Assembly (NCBI GenBank): GCA_000727475.1
Contig: KL647288.1
Location: 1,474,245-1,538,244 of the forward strand
Length of the DNA: 64,000 nucleotides
Reading direction: 5' to 3'
Source: Sarcocystis neurona
Lineage: Eukaryota > Apicomplexa > Conoidasida > Eucoccidiorida > Sarcocystidae
How positions within the stretch are numbered: position 1 is the stretch's first letter; the number at the start of each line of letters is the position of its first letter. The position numbers and the translations under genes are program-made. The notes under the pieces were generated by a model, which was given only the letters and a program-made list of their open reading frames with translations, searched no databases and was not told where the DNA came from. This document shows, one piece after another, positions 1 to 10,700 of the stretch.

Positions 1-1
1 G

Positions 2-160
2 GGCAACACAAGGGACGCGGTGGAAAAGGTCCGGTTGAAGGATAAATTCTACAAGAAGAGGGCACAAAACAGGGGGGCAACACAGTCGTACGACAGAGAC
101 GGCGTTTCTGCCCAGGCCCGCAGGATTCGAAACAGACAACAGCTGCGTAAGCCTGACTAG
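2..160 (+). CDS. 3' end of a gene entering from the left edge; basic C-terminus
   Basis: Frame 2 is open from the first bases to TAG at 158-160. The 52 residues run from GNTRDAVEKVRLKDK to RNRQQLRKPD and are rich in Lys, Arg, Gln and Asp with no low-complexity run, unlike most frames nearby. That composition suggests the C-terminal exon of a nucleic-acid-binding or ribosome-biogenesis type protein, but I recognise no family. The 5' part lies outside the window. After the stop there is about 270 bases with no supported gene. Confidence 0.55.
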   Translation, partial: GNTRDAVEKVRLKDKFYKKRAQNRGATQSYDRDGVSAQARRIRNRQQLRKPD

Positions 161-538
161 CACACTAAGGAAAGCACGAGAGCTGCGTTCAACGGCAAAA
201 GCAGGCGAATCAGAGGCCACCACACAATAAATAGTAACATCAGCAATGGCGATAGCAGTAGCCGCAATGAGGGAAACAGCACGTGTGTCCCTAAACGCCC
301 ACTACGTAGAGTCAGTGAGGGGCGGAGGAAGAAAACAGTTTTCTCCCACCGGCTACACGTCTTTTTAGGTGGCTGATATCTTGTCTTCAGCTCCAAATTG
401 TCTCGCTACTACGCGTGATACGCGGAATGCTTTCTTCCCTCCAGCTACTATCAGCCATTCTGTCCCAACTAGCGCTGCTGGTCCTGGCTGCAAAAGTGTG
501 GTAACGACCTCCGTCTATCTTGTTCTGACGTATCTGCA

Positions 539-3334
539 GGGGCGTACGCGTGTTCGCCTTTCTCTGGAAGCTCTGTTGCTGTGGTCTGCGGAAAGCGGGG
601 AAGTGACTCGGTTGATGACGCGCCAGATGTATGGCAGACCACGCACAAGAACGAGCAGCAATTGCAACAACACCAGCAAAGCCAGCGCAAGAAGACGCTG
701 GGGCGAGAACAGCAATATCTGCGGAAGCAGCAGAGGCAGCAACAGCAGCCGCTGTCCGACATCCCCCAGAAGTCGACTACAGAGGAGCACCAACGCGCAC
801 AGCGGCAGCCACAGGAGCAGCAGACAAACTGCAATCTAGGGAGGCACTGCAACGACTGTGTCCACGAAGGTGGCTGCCTTTCTGTCCCGCTAGACTGTGA
901 AGCATCTACCTGCTGTTTCATGGACAGAGCAAATGAAGCGACGTCGAATAATTGCGACGCCACCTGCTGCGGCGGCGCGAAGAGAAATATCGCCTGCAAG
1001 GCCCAGAGCGTTTCGCCGTGCTGTTGCAAGAGCACACATCCACCGTCAGACTCTCGTAGTCAATCATCACACGCTTGCGGCCGCATTGGCATAGCAAGTC
1101 AGTCGACAGGTAGCGGCGGCAACACGATACCCCGGAGCAAGTGCCGGTGCCTGAGGCCCTCGGAGGATCTGAGTAGAAATGTACACGCTGCGGCATCAGC
1201 GAAAACGCGTTGCTGCTGTACGCTTCTCATCACCGGTAGTTCATCACCAGGGACAACGGAAGCAGCGGCTGATGAATCTCTACTGGCACAAAGTGCGACG
1301 CCGACATACCCTCAGAAACAGCAGCAGCAAGTGCAGCAGCCGTGGTCGGAAGCTTCAGAAGCCTCTGATCAGAGCATTCTTGCTTCAGACCTGGAACGGA
1401 AACAGAAACGAAGCTCCAACAGGACAACTCTTTCACTTAAACATTTGCGGAGGGACGAAAAAACAGCAGAGGGGCAGTCCGCACATTTGCGGCAGCAGCA
1501 GCTGCTTTGCGAGAGAAAAAATCTGCAGCTACAGCGGTGCAGACTGCAGAGAAAGCAGGAGCAGGGGGTCGCTCAACGGCAACGAGAGACACTGCAGAAG
1601 CAAGGGCAAGACGAATCGCAGCTGCAACAGCAAACGAAGGAGCACCATCTCCTTGTGCAACAGGAGGAGGCAACATTAGAACAAAAAGAAGAGATTCTGC
1701 AGCAGCAGGTACGAGATTTAAATCTGCAGTCGGCGACGGCACAGCAGCAGCGCGACAGGGTACACCTCCGGCAGCAGAAACTGCTTCGCCACTTGACCAA
1801 GACCCCCCCTACTCAACGTGAAAGGCAGGAGCAGCAGGCCGAAGTGCACACAAAAAGACATGTAAGCAAACAGCAAGACGTGCTCTTGTTGCCCGGGGAA
1901 AAGTCGCAGCGGGAATTTTATCATGAAAAGCAACTGCTGCGTGGACAGCAACAGAGACTAGAGAAGAAGAAGCAGCAGCTAGCAAAGCAGAGACACCAGC
2001 TACGAAAACTCTACCAAGAGGTAGTGAAAAGAAAGAAAGCCTTGCACGTGCAGGAAGACGGCATCGAGGAGCTACGGCGTCAACAGCAGGAACTGCTGGT
2101 GCGATGTCAGCAGCTGGGAAAGCAGAAGCAGGAGCTGCAGCACGGCCAGCAGCAGCAACAAGAAGCTGAAAGACAGCTACAAGAGATGCGTGCTCTTCTG
2201 AAGGTGGATCAGCAGCAGCTGCGGCTGACAAAGGAACAACTACAGCAGCAGCAGGGAGAGCCGGCCCGGCAGCGGGAAGCGTTAGATAAGTGGACGGAAG
2301 AATCCCGAAGTCGTGTCCGGCGTGATCGGAAAGCCTTACTGCAACAGCAGCAGTTGATGAAGAAAGAAAAAGAGCAACAGCACCAAATAAAGTACCAGCT
2401 GCAACAAGAGAAACACACTCTACAGCAGGAAAGAGAGCGCCTGAAGCTCCAGCAGCAAGAGGAACAAACCGCACGGGAAGCGGCTGAGAAAAACATGTCT
2501 GCGCGAGAGAAAAATTTGACCTCACTGCTGGAGGAGATTAAACAAAGGACGAAGGAGATGCTACTGCAACGGCAGCAGCAGGATGAGCAGCAGCTGCAAC
2601 TGCGGCGGCAACTAGAACAACACAACAGGGAAACAGTAGAGATTAGACGAGAAAAGAGGCTCTTAGAGAGACAGCAAGCGGCGGTGCAGAAGCAGTGGAA
2701 GAAGTGTCAGAGAATCCTACAGCTTGGCGCTCCTTCGGTCCTGCTGGGGCAGCAACACACACCGCAGGGTCAACGACAGTTGCTGACACTCGCGGTGGGA
2801 AACCAGCAGCAACAGCTGCAACTACTGCAACAACAGCAGCACCAGTTTTTGCTGCCATTAGCGCATCAGCTATCAGTGTCTTCGCCGCAGCCGCACGTCT
2901 CTACAAATGGAAGTCAGGGCGACACTAAATATCCATCGCAAGAGCAAACAGCTGTCTTCCTTGGGGAGACGCAGCTACACACGAACATTTTGCAGTCTGG
3001 ACAGCATCATGCGGAGTCTCCGCTGGGGCAGTGCGTGGGCGACGCAGACTTGTCAGATCTGCAGGCTAAGCCACGCCGCAGCAGCGAAGCTTCGAAGAAG
3101 CTAGAGCAAGTATTGCTGCAGCTGCAGCAGCGAGGCCCCACGCTCCGAACAGACGTCGCACGGTATCTTAGAAGAAGAGAGGGAGACAAAGTAAGGGAGG
3201 TGCTCCAAGGAAGGAGGTCTATGTACTGCGTGGGAGCTGACAGGTTGCTCGACCTCAGTAGACGTGGTGCAGCAGATGAAGTGCACAGAGGGAAGACGAC
3301 AGAGTCAGGTATTTCTCGAAAACGAGAGATGTAG
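539..3334 (+). CDS. Large Gln-rich coiled-coil protein, hypothetical
   Basis: One frame is open from after TAG at 470 to TAG at 3332-3334, over 900 codons. From about residue 80 onward it is Gln/Glu/Arg/Lys-rich with heptad-like Leu spacing, so a long coiled coil is likely; CAG codes for Gln here. The last 80 residues (about 3090-3334) are less repetitive and charged. The 581 start is only a GTG; a true start is probably upstream. A pyrimidine-rich tract ending CTGCAG at 538 is a good splice acceptor, so the exon may begin at 539. Upstream, an ATG at 427 opens 25 hydrophobic codons resembling a signal peptide (MLSSLQLLSAILS) that could be exon 1, but the implied intron is under 50 bases, so the join is doubtful. 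No catalytic domain seen. The length makes the strand fairly secure; function unknown. Confidence 0.72.
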   Translation, partial: GAYACSPFSGSSVAVVCGKRGSDSVDDAPDVWQTTHKNEQQLQQHQQSQRKKTLGREQQYLRKQQRQQQQPLSDIPQKSTTEEHQRAQRQPQEQQTNCNLGRHCNDCVHEGGCLSVPLDCEASTCCFMDRANEATSNNCDATCCGGAKRNIACKAQSVSPCCCKSTHPPSDSRSQSSHACGRIGIASQSTGSGGNTIPRSKCRCLRPSEDLSRNVHAAASAKTRCCCTLLITGSSSPGTTEAAADESLLAQSATPTYPQKQQQQVQQPWSEASEASDQSILASDLERKQKRSSNRTTLSLKHLRRDEKTAEGQSAHLRQQQLLCERKNLQLQRCRLQRKQEQGVAQRQRETLQKQGQDESQLQQQTKEHHLLVQQEEATLEQKEEILQQQVRDLNLQSATAQQQRDRVHLRQQKLLRHLTKTPPTQRERQEQQAEVHTKRHVSKQQDVLLLPGEKSQREFYHEKQLLRGQQQRLEKKKQQLAKQRHQLRKLYQEVVKRKKALHVQEDGIEELRRQQQELLVRCQQLGKQKQELQHGQQQQQEAERQLQEMRALLKVDQQQLRLTKEQLQQQQGEPARQREALDKWTEESRSRVRRDRKALLQQQQLMKKEKEQQHQIKYQLQQEKHTLQQERERLKLQQQEEQTAREAAEKNMSAREKNLTSLLEEIKQRTKEMLLQRQQQDEQQLQLRRQLEQHNRETVEIRREKRLLERQQAAVQKQWKKCQRILQLGAPSVLLGQQHTPQGQRQLLTLAVGNQQQQLQLLQQQQHQFLLPLAHQLSVSSPQPHVSTNGSQGDTKYPSQEQTAVFLGETQLHTNILQSGQHHAESPLGQCVGDADLSDLQAKPRRSSEASKKLEQVLLQLQQRGPTLRTDVARYLRRREGDKVREVLQGRRSMYCVGADRLLDLSRRGAADEVHRGKTTESGISRKREM

Positions 3335-3460
3335 TCAGAAAAAAGAAACCCCTCAGAAGAGTCACACGTGTATACCATACAGCTGCTTATAAACAAGTAT
3401 ACGCAACTAACACGCACATGCGGCAGTGCGGACTGCTGCATATGCACGAGACGACAAAGA

Positions 3461-3686
3461 AACACGTGTAGAATTACGAGAGTGGACCTACGCAGTCACA
3501 CGAAAGAATAGAAATGCAATGCAGGTATGTCTGTGAGTCTGCTTGCATCTGTCTGTGCTGGCGGACGAATGCAAACACGTATAGATTCACGAGAGTGGAC
3601 CTACACAGTCACACGCACGAGTGGAAACATAATGCAGGTATATCTGTGAGCGTGCATGCACGTGTTTGTGCGTGCGGACGAACGCG
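3461..3686. repeat. Two-copy imperfect tandem repeat of about 113 bp
   Basis: The segments 3461-3573 and 3574-3686 align along their length. Shared blocks are ACGAGAGTGGACCTAC, CAGTCACACG and ATGCAGGTAT, then a G/T/C-rich end with GCGGACGAA. The DNA is of the purine-pyrimidine type seen in introns of this window. Any reading frame through it simply repeats and should not be taken as a protein. The rest of 3335-3970 shows no supported gene. Confidence 0.7.
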
Positions 3687-4124
3687 TGGACGGACTTGTC
3701 ATACAGACGCATCGGTCCTCATGTACGACTAAAGGGCAGTGTCACTTTGGTCTGAGTGAACGACACTTTGCAGTGCGGCGTGAACTGCGATAGCGTAGAC
3801 AACGGAGCAGCCGCAGCCGTGGACTTCTTCAGCAGGAGACAGAAGTTTACAGGATGAAACTCCAAATCATTGGGGGCTGTGTCCGTCCCTCCTCTACGAA
3901 TGGTCCTTCTACTATGATTACTCCATCCATATTGGTCCTACCTACGTTCTGCTTGAAGTGGTGATCTGCTGTTGGGGCTTCAGTTGAGTGTGCGGCCTGG
4001 AGTGTGTCGCTGCCGATGCTGCCGCCAGCGCTAATTCTGTCCTACCTACTATTCTTGTAGATCGTGTTACCGCAGGCACCACTGCACCTGCTCCTGCACT
4101 GTTTTACGATATTTCTTTCTCCTG

Positions 4125-4520
4125 CTACTGCTGCTGCTGCTTTTCCTGAGGCGTCTCGTGCGCAGCCAAGACGTACGCTGCAGCGTGTTTACTGCTTGAA
4201 GCTTGGGCTGCACAGGCTTTCTTCGGTACCGCTGCTCTCACTGCTTCTAGTGCGCACGCGATACTTGCGTTGCTGCTGTATCTCAACTTTCGAGCTGCTA
4301 AGACCTTTAAGCTACCAAGTGAGCTGCCTTTGACGCATCTCGTACTGCCAGTTTGATTGTCCCTGCTATTCTGTTGGCGTCGTCGTTGAGCTTCATTGTA
4401 TGTGTCCAGAGCTTCCGTAGTTATAAATAAAGCTACAAGCTTCCGGTGCCTGTACTTTGTTGGTGCTGCTTTTGCCTCTGTTGCTGCTGTTGGGAGCGCT
4501 GCTGTTAGTGTTGCTGCCAT
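4125..4520 (-). CDS. Candidate 131-aa hypothetical protein or exon
   Basis: The minus frame opens with ATG at 4520 and ends at 4125 after a short Gln run. The product is Ala/Ser/Lys-rich with a non-repetitive middle (LVALFITTEALDTYNEAQ, then SSLGSLKVLAARK). CAG lies on the minus strand here, which in this window usually marks the sense strand. Against it, the plus strand also reads plausibly: an Ala-rich frame at about 3985-4130 and a hydrophobic one that meets a GTGAGC donor-like site near 4315. Strand is unproven. I recognise no domain. Confidence 0.38.
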   Translation of the reverse strand: MAATLTAALPTAATEAKAAPTKYRHRKLVALFITTEALDTYNEAQRRRQQNSRDNQTGSTRCVKGSSLGSLKVLAARKLRYSSNASIACALEAVRAAVPKKACAAQASSSKHAAAYVLAAHETPQEKQQQQ

Positions 4521-4579
4521 TGCTGGTGTTCTGTCACTTCTGAGATTTCTGTTTTGTCTCCGAAGCCTGCACGGTTCCA

Positions 4580-4894
4580 GTGAATTTCCTTAAACAACTG
4601 TTTCCGCTTCTGTTGACCCTGCTGCTGAAACTGCTGCTGCATCACACGCAGCAAGAGACCGAAGAGGCTCTTACTGCCACACTACCAGCAGCAGCGGATG
4701 CGGCAGTCACTGACAGTGTCATGACGACCGCAGCGGGGAATCCTTCAGAAACCAAAACAACAGCTGCAACCTCAAGAGAAGACGCGCCACTGTCAGTAGC
4801 GGCCAAAGCGGGAGAGATGTTGCAAGCATGTGCAGCAGGAGCTGCAGGGAGAGAGGACGAAGAGCTGGCAGAGACAAGAGCCCTCGCTGGAAAG
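4580..4894 (+). CDS. Candidate exon, Ala/Thr/Glu-rich
   Basis: The plus frame has balanced, acidic, coding-like sequence (QQETEEALTATLPAAAD, later GREDEELAETRALAGK). It reaches a possible donor, AAAG|GTAGCT, after 4894; beyond it the frame loses coding character. The 5' boundary is unknown, since the GTG-initiated start at 4580 lies in CTG-derived Leu codons. It may belong to the same transcript as the exon at 4985-5108. No family recognised. Confidence 0.38.
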
Positions 4895-4984
4895 GTAGCT
4901 TCCGCCGCCCATTTTCAGCATTCATGTGAAGAAACAATAATTCCAGCATGTTGAATGTAATGACGGAAAAAGCTGCCTTTCTTA

Positions 4985-5108
4985 TCTTCTTGTCTTCTTC
5001 CGACATTGTCTGAAAATACAATTGCCAAGTACGGCACCAATATGTACGTAGCGTTTCTACTGAGGAAAGGTCTAGAACACAAGCAGGCGCGTATGTATCT
5101 ACACACCG
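4985..5108 (+). CDS. Candidate exon, copy A of an inverted exon pair
   Basis: Reading in frame from about 4985 gives LLPTLSENTIAKYGT then NMYVAFLLRKG and a Lys/Arg tail. It ends in CACACCG followed by GTAAGA, a strong donor (intron from 5109, phase 1). The segment matches the minus-strand exon at 5563-5694 in DNA and protein: both have P-T/S-L-S-E/K-N-T-I/V-A and T-N-x-Y-VAFLLRK. Conservation of a peptide between two diverged copies supports real coding sequence. The acceptor at the 5' side is not clear. Function unknown. Confidence 0.5.
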
Positions 5109-5562
5109 GTAAGAACTTCCCCTCTGTGGAGAGCCCTCGTTGAGGTAAATTTGCGTTTTTAGTGTGGAAGAATACGAAATGCTCCTCAGTTACTATATAC
5201 TATATACACATATATAGGGAGCAAGTGCGATGCCGGGCAGCCCCCAAACATGCAAGCAGTAATTCAGCTGAGGAGTAATCATAGTTTGTAGACGACCGCT
5301 AACTTAATCAACGCCAGTGTAGTTTGAATAGCAGAGTCACCATCACGCTGTGCCCTGGTGACTTGATGATGTCTTCATTACAGTGTTGTACAACTCTGCG
5401 CACATCACTCGGACAAACAAATATGATTTTATCTGGTCGGAGGAAAACCTGCACACATGTAAGATGTGTGTATACTACCAGAGACACAACTCGGGGGGTA
5501 TATATGGACGTAACCGAACTAATCTACTAGTGAGGCGCAAACCATAGAGGTTAAGTCCTTAC

Positions 5563-5694
5563 CGCTTTGCAGCGACACGGGCGCCTCCTTGATCTCCTTG
5601 ACATTTCCTCAGTAGAAACGCCACGTACGCGTTGGTGTCATCGTATGCAACTGTATTTTTAGACAACGACGGATGAACAGTACTAACGTGGCCT
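5563..5694 (-). CDS. Candidate exon, copy B of an inverted exon pair
   Basis: On the minus strand the exon is bounded by a good acceptor (ATTCTGCAG ending at 5695) and a good donor (AAAGCG|GTAAGG at 5562). Its 132 bases are open in phase and encode a peptide containing PSLSKNTVAYDDTNAY then VAFLLRK. It is the partner of 4985-5108, in opposite orientation about 500 bp away. An ATG-to-stop frame (5765-5559, 68 codons) also contains it, so it could instead be a tiny intronless gene. The stretch between the copies (5109-5560) holds a few TATA-like repeats and no gene I can support. Confidence 0.5.
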
Positions 5695-6359
5695 CTGCAG
5701 AATCTCGATTTCGGAAGCACCGTATGAGGCGTCCAGTCACAGAAACCATAGTGTAAAGGTCCCATGTTCTTTAGGAGTGCGGTATAGAGTAGAGAAGAAG
5801 TAGCTTGAAGTTGTGTTTTAATTGTAGATGCATCAAGTAGAAACAGCCTGAAGCTCTGCAGTCATAGAAAGTACGTTGCTATTGAAGGAGATCGTGCGAC
5901 AGGCATCCTCAAGCTCCTGCTCCTGCTGCCTGTTGTTCAACAAGCAGAGTAGCAGCAGAAACCCTGTCTCTTTCCGCTCTCGCGCTGGAGGTCCTGCATC
6001 GGTCTAGAGGACCCACCAAGCACAGGAAGACCAGAAATATACATTGGAGTGCATGCCTATCTGTTGAGAGAAGAGGGAGCAGCGGTGGATACACAGGGAC
6101 GCGTATGTACGGGTAAACTATGCATATCTGCATACGTATATCTGTATGTGTACAGTGTTTTATTGAGCTCTTGATTGCGCACTCCTCTTGCCTTTGCTGG
6201 CGATTCTTTTGGACCTGCCACTTGCTGCTCGAAACCATCTGACCACGTCGAGCGCCGATGCAGCGGAGGGCAGATCCCTTAAGTTTTGTTCTGAGGTCTA
6301 ACTGCCTCGTTGAATGCATAATACCAATGAGAAAGTGATACACGGTGTCTCCCCTGAAG

Positions 6360-7109
6360 AGTAGCAGCAACGGTGCCGGCGAGAAAGGGAAGTCTTCAGT
6401 AGTGCAGCAGCAATCACCGCTGTTAAGGGACGGGATTGCTCCCGCTGCTGCCGCTGTTGCCCAACTTACGGTTGTTGGTGAAGTGAAGCATTACTACATG
6501 CACTATCCACCACGTAGAGAAGAGTGACCACACTCTCCAGTTCCTGACGCAGTGACTCTGCCCTCTGCAGCTGCGGTTAATGTGATACTACTGGCTTCGC
6601 TTTTCGAAGGGGGGAGACTGGTGCGAGTCTGCTGGTGTAGTCTTTTCGTTGTGATTCCTGCTATGTAGCCTGTTCATCTGCATGTGCCTGCCTCTAAGAC
6701 TAGGGAATTGCGGCGCAGTGACGCTGCTGTATTTGTCCGCGTGCTCGCTACGTTGGAGTGCTCGTAGGCACACAAAGGCGTCTGTTGGTGGGAGAAAACT
6801 AGACGGGCTTTTCACCCTCACTACGCGCAGCGGCAGCCGCAAAAGAGAAATGTCAGGCCAGTAAATGCTGCTCCGAGTCGAGTGTATGCATTGAGGGGGC
6901 CAGTCATGAAAAGATCCGCGGGCCGGTGGAGCGTACAGACACACACACTGCGGACCGGGGTTATTGCTCCTTCGGCACCACTGCTATTCCTGTGTGTTTG
7001 GGCAGAAAAAGGCAAGCTGCTCGTCAACGTGTACCAACTGGAGCTGCAGGAGCCTCTCACAACAGCAGCAGCAAAGCGGCAGGATACAGGAAGAATCTGG
7101 CATTCTTGA
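6360..7109 (+). CDS. Small spliced candidate gene, hypothetical
   Basis: Two plus exons join cleanly. Exon 6360-6477 (begins SSSNGAGEKGKSSVVQQQ) ends in phase 1 before GTGAAG. The next acceptor, CTGCCCTCTGCAG at 6570, opens exon 6571-6620 in matching phase (AAVNVILLASLFEGG). Further coding-like pieces follow: about 6674-6767 (PASKTRELRRSDAAVF) and about 7000-7109, ending in TGA with a charged C-terminus (KRQDTGRIWHS). These later joins are not resolved, and a competing minus-strand frame covers 6588-6944. No known family. Confidence 0.33.
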
Positions 7110-7790
7110 GAATAGACTTTTCACGGAGCGGCACTCCGAAGGGGAGAAGGACACGTCGCCCAACAGCGGGTCGGAGATGCACACTTCACAATGACGATGT
7201 CTATTCTGGCTGTATGTATCTCGCTCAACAATCAACTGCGACAATCTGTCAATATCTATATCCCTAGGTACCTACACGTGACGGAACTCGTACAGAGTTA
7301 AGAAAACGTTGCCTGTTAAGAAAATGTAATCACTGATGCGAGGGACCTATTGTCCTTCTGAGCTGATGAATTATTTCAGAGTTTTCCTCAGGTGTCCGGT
7401 TCAAAATAGCCACGAAGTTCTAAAAGAAGTTTACTGCACCGGCACACCATGTTCTCGGTGTGACAGCATGCGTGGCTGTCAGCTCAGGGGCAAGAATAGG
7501 TATACGTACACGTGTACAAGCGTAGTAGCTATCTACTCAGCGGCATGAATACGTATCTATACGCGTGTACATCTGTAGAAGACACTTACTGCGTGCGTTC
7601 AAAAGCTGTGGCTCTTGCCTTACTTGTAGCAGGTAGGGCTAGGCAACAACGAGCGAGACAAACAGCAGCAAGCACACATGTGGACTGACATCACGCGGCC
7701 GGCTCTCGTTTCTGCGTGCAGTTTCTAGGCGCATGCAGCTCTTCACCGAGCACGAGCAGGTTCTTGTTAACGTCTGTTATGCCTGTTCAG
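7110..7790 (+). other. Intergenic or intronic stretch
   Basis: No frame here is convincing. The sequence has the alternating purine-pyrimidine style of introns (GTACACGTGTAC-like near 7510-7570). It ends in a strong acceptor, CTGTTATGCCTGTTCAG at 7790, that appears to open the first recognisable exon of the next gene. Confidence 0.4.
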
Positions 7791-10700
7791 GCTGCTGCAG
7801 GAGCTACAGCAGACGGTAGCAGAAGAGAGGAAGTCTTCATCACCCATCTCCAAGGAGAGCTTCTCCACGTCAAGAGAAGTCAGTGTTAAGCACTGCTGCA
7901 GAAGGTTTACTTGTGCAGCGCGGTTTTGTCTAGAGTGACACAATAACACAGGGTGTGGGCGGCGTAACATCAAAAATGCGTAAGAGCTGCGTATATATGC
8001 ACGAGTGTGGTGGATTCCACGCATGTGTTCGTTTGTGGGCTGGAAGTGCGGGCTGCCGCGCTGCAGAGAACAGAGAGGGGATCGGCCGGGAGGCAGGCTG
8101 AGCCGCCTCTCTGGGGATCCCATTTGCTCCAACGTCCTCAAAGCGCGCTCGCCTCCTTTGGCGGCAGAAACACACGTATACACGAGCGAAGTGCACAAAC
8201 GTAGATATATGGATACACGTATGATTATATGTATGCATTTGCCGCTAGGCTTGTCTATGCTACTATTTTTCTTCATTCTATGTATGTACATCAGATTCAT
8301 CAGCTTTGCGGATCTGCGCGCGTAGTTCTGTTCAAGCTGTCAGTTGGTTGCGGCAAGCAGCCGCAGTCCTCACTTTGTACGTCTACATTTAATGACATCT
8401 ACGTTTGTCGAGCATCAATTGTCACAACAAGTGTCTGTGCAATGGTGAATATCCAGACGCACTTATATGTGTAGACATTTACTGACGAACTTACAAGTTT
8501 GTATTGTGCCCTCTGTGTGTGTGTGTGTGTGTCTGTGTCTGTGTGCGTGGATTGCAGACGGGGACACAAGGTGAGCGCTCATTGGTTTCGAGCATCTCCT
8601 ACTTAGATCTTACATTGAATCTGCCAAAATGCTGTTGAACCCTCCACGTCTCGTTCCATCCCACCACTGCTACCGGACCCCTCTGTACCTGTTGCTACAG
8701 ACTTCCTGCATCTGCTGTTCAAGGTTGTTGGTCTTGAAAGTGCTGCTGGAGTCAGAGGTTGCAGCGAATCTGAGAGTCTGATGGAGCTGGTGCTGCTGCT
8801 GAACGCTATTCGTGTTGGTGGTGTGACGGGATGAGCAGGAGGAAGGCGCTGCTACCCTTTGAAGTGCTGCTGCTAGTGGCAGCTGCGGGTACATGTAGAC
8901 AGTACTGGTGGTGCCGTAGGCTGCTGCCGCCGTTGAGTCCTGCAGGTGTGACGCTGCACCGGAAGACTGCCTGCTGCTGCTACAGGGTGCTCCTGCGTCT
9001 GCAGCCTTGCGACCCCGTACCTTGGGAGATGTACTACTCTTGTAGTTGCTACTGCCGCTAAACGCTTGTTGGGCGCGCTGACGTCAGCGTCGAAAACGCC
9101 GTTCCTGCTGCCGAAACGCGGTGCCGCAGGCACAGAACGCATTACCCACAAGACACCGTATACAAACAGATCGCACACAAGACTTCCAACAACCGCAGAA
9201 CTGTATGTTTACCCTTGAATATACATGTATATAGCTGTACGTGTATAGGTCTGCCCCTCTCTCTTTAACTGTACACACATGTATATATACATAGGAAGTT
9301 TACAGCTCTCTTCTTTATTTCGTGTGTCAGGATTTAATGTGTTCATACATGCATAAATGTGTATATATAATGTGTGTCAGAGTAGGCAGACGCACGCACA
9401 GATGAATGCTTCTTACGCCGTTCGCCTCCCACCGAACAGTTCTGTACACTCATTCGCTGCTGTGCTGTTGCTGCTCTTCTCTGCCCTGGTGCCGCGGTGT
9501 AGACTCCGGCACCGTCAGCAGAAGTGACTGTGGTGAGAGCAAGCGTGCAGATGCGGAGCAGCAGGAGGAACACGACCAACTCCTGCAGCGCGAGCTGAAA
9601 GACCTACTGCTGCGGCAGCAGCAACAACAGCAGCGTATTGCAGAAGCCGACGCGGAACTGCAGCGTCTCACTGAGCAGCACCAGCAGCTTTTGGCTACGC
9701 TAGAGAAGCTGCAGGTAAATTTGGGACCTGCAAATTAAACTGGTATTACGCGCGCGCAGAAATTGTGTGGCCCTAGCAAACTCACTGATGTGCCTTCTTT
9801 ACAAGTTTACGGCATACGTGTGCCGAGAGTGCACGGGTACGTGTATGCTTATCCGAAGTAAACATCATGGTTCATCCGGGGCACTGACGCTTATGTATGT
9901 ATTTCTACGCGCCTGTACACGAATGTATAGAGATACACTTACGCGGCAAAGCGTTGTCGAAGGGAAGAGATTGGCTTACGCGTGCAACAACGAACAGATA
10001 CACGCGGTCCAGATATGCGCACGCGCAGACGCACACATACCAACTACTATGTTGTACGGTCTGCCCCGGGCAATGTTGCGAAAAGGGAGCTGCGATCCTT
10101 TTTGTGGGACTGGGCCGTACATAGACAAGTTGCTGAAATCATTCAAAGAATAATGCGGTTTTGAGGCGCGCGCAATACGCGCAGATGCTAGTGTGGAGAA
10201 ACACACAGACCTGAACACACGTACGTGAATATTGCAAGTTCTTACTCACGCAGCGGTGAGTCTTTTCGTAAAAGTGGGTAGTTGTACGTGTAGATCCAGA
10301 TCTAGCTTTAGCTAACAGACCGCACGTACACATATACGTATATGTACACGTATGTACGTATATGTAGACGTGCTTGCGTTGACGTCCGGAACTGTGTATG
10401 CATGGACACGCACTTGCGCATGGGAGTGCGGAGATAACGATACGTGTTCATTTACGTGTTTATGTGTGTGGTGACTACGATTGATAAATACCCAGATAGA
10501 TATCCTCTTCTGTTTGCGTACGCGTACATCGCGTACACGCTCGTGATACAGCGAGGGTGTGTGCAGCTGTGCTGCTGCGCAGGTCGAGAAATGTGAGCTG
10601 CTGCAGGCGCTGGAAGAAGCAGCTCTGCTGAAGCAGCAGCAGGGGAAGGAACTGGCTGCTGCTGCGAAACGTGTCCAGGCGGCTGAAGGAGCCGCTGCTG

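Noticed and set aside
581..3334. Reassignment of TAG to Gln, suggested by TAG inside Gln-rich frames elsewhere
   Set aside because: The longest Gln-rich frame has over 900 codons and very many CAG codons but no in-frame TAG, and confident genes here end at TAG (the 581 frame, YGGT). A ciliate-like code is therefore not supported.
5041..5068. Simple chance inverted repeat near 5.05 and 5.61 kb
   Set aside because: The match extends well beyond the 25-nt core and is conserved at protein level, so I kept it as related exons rather than a structural inverted repeat.
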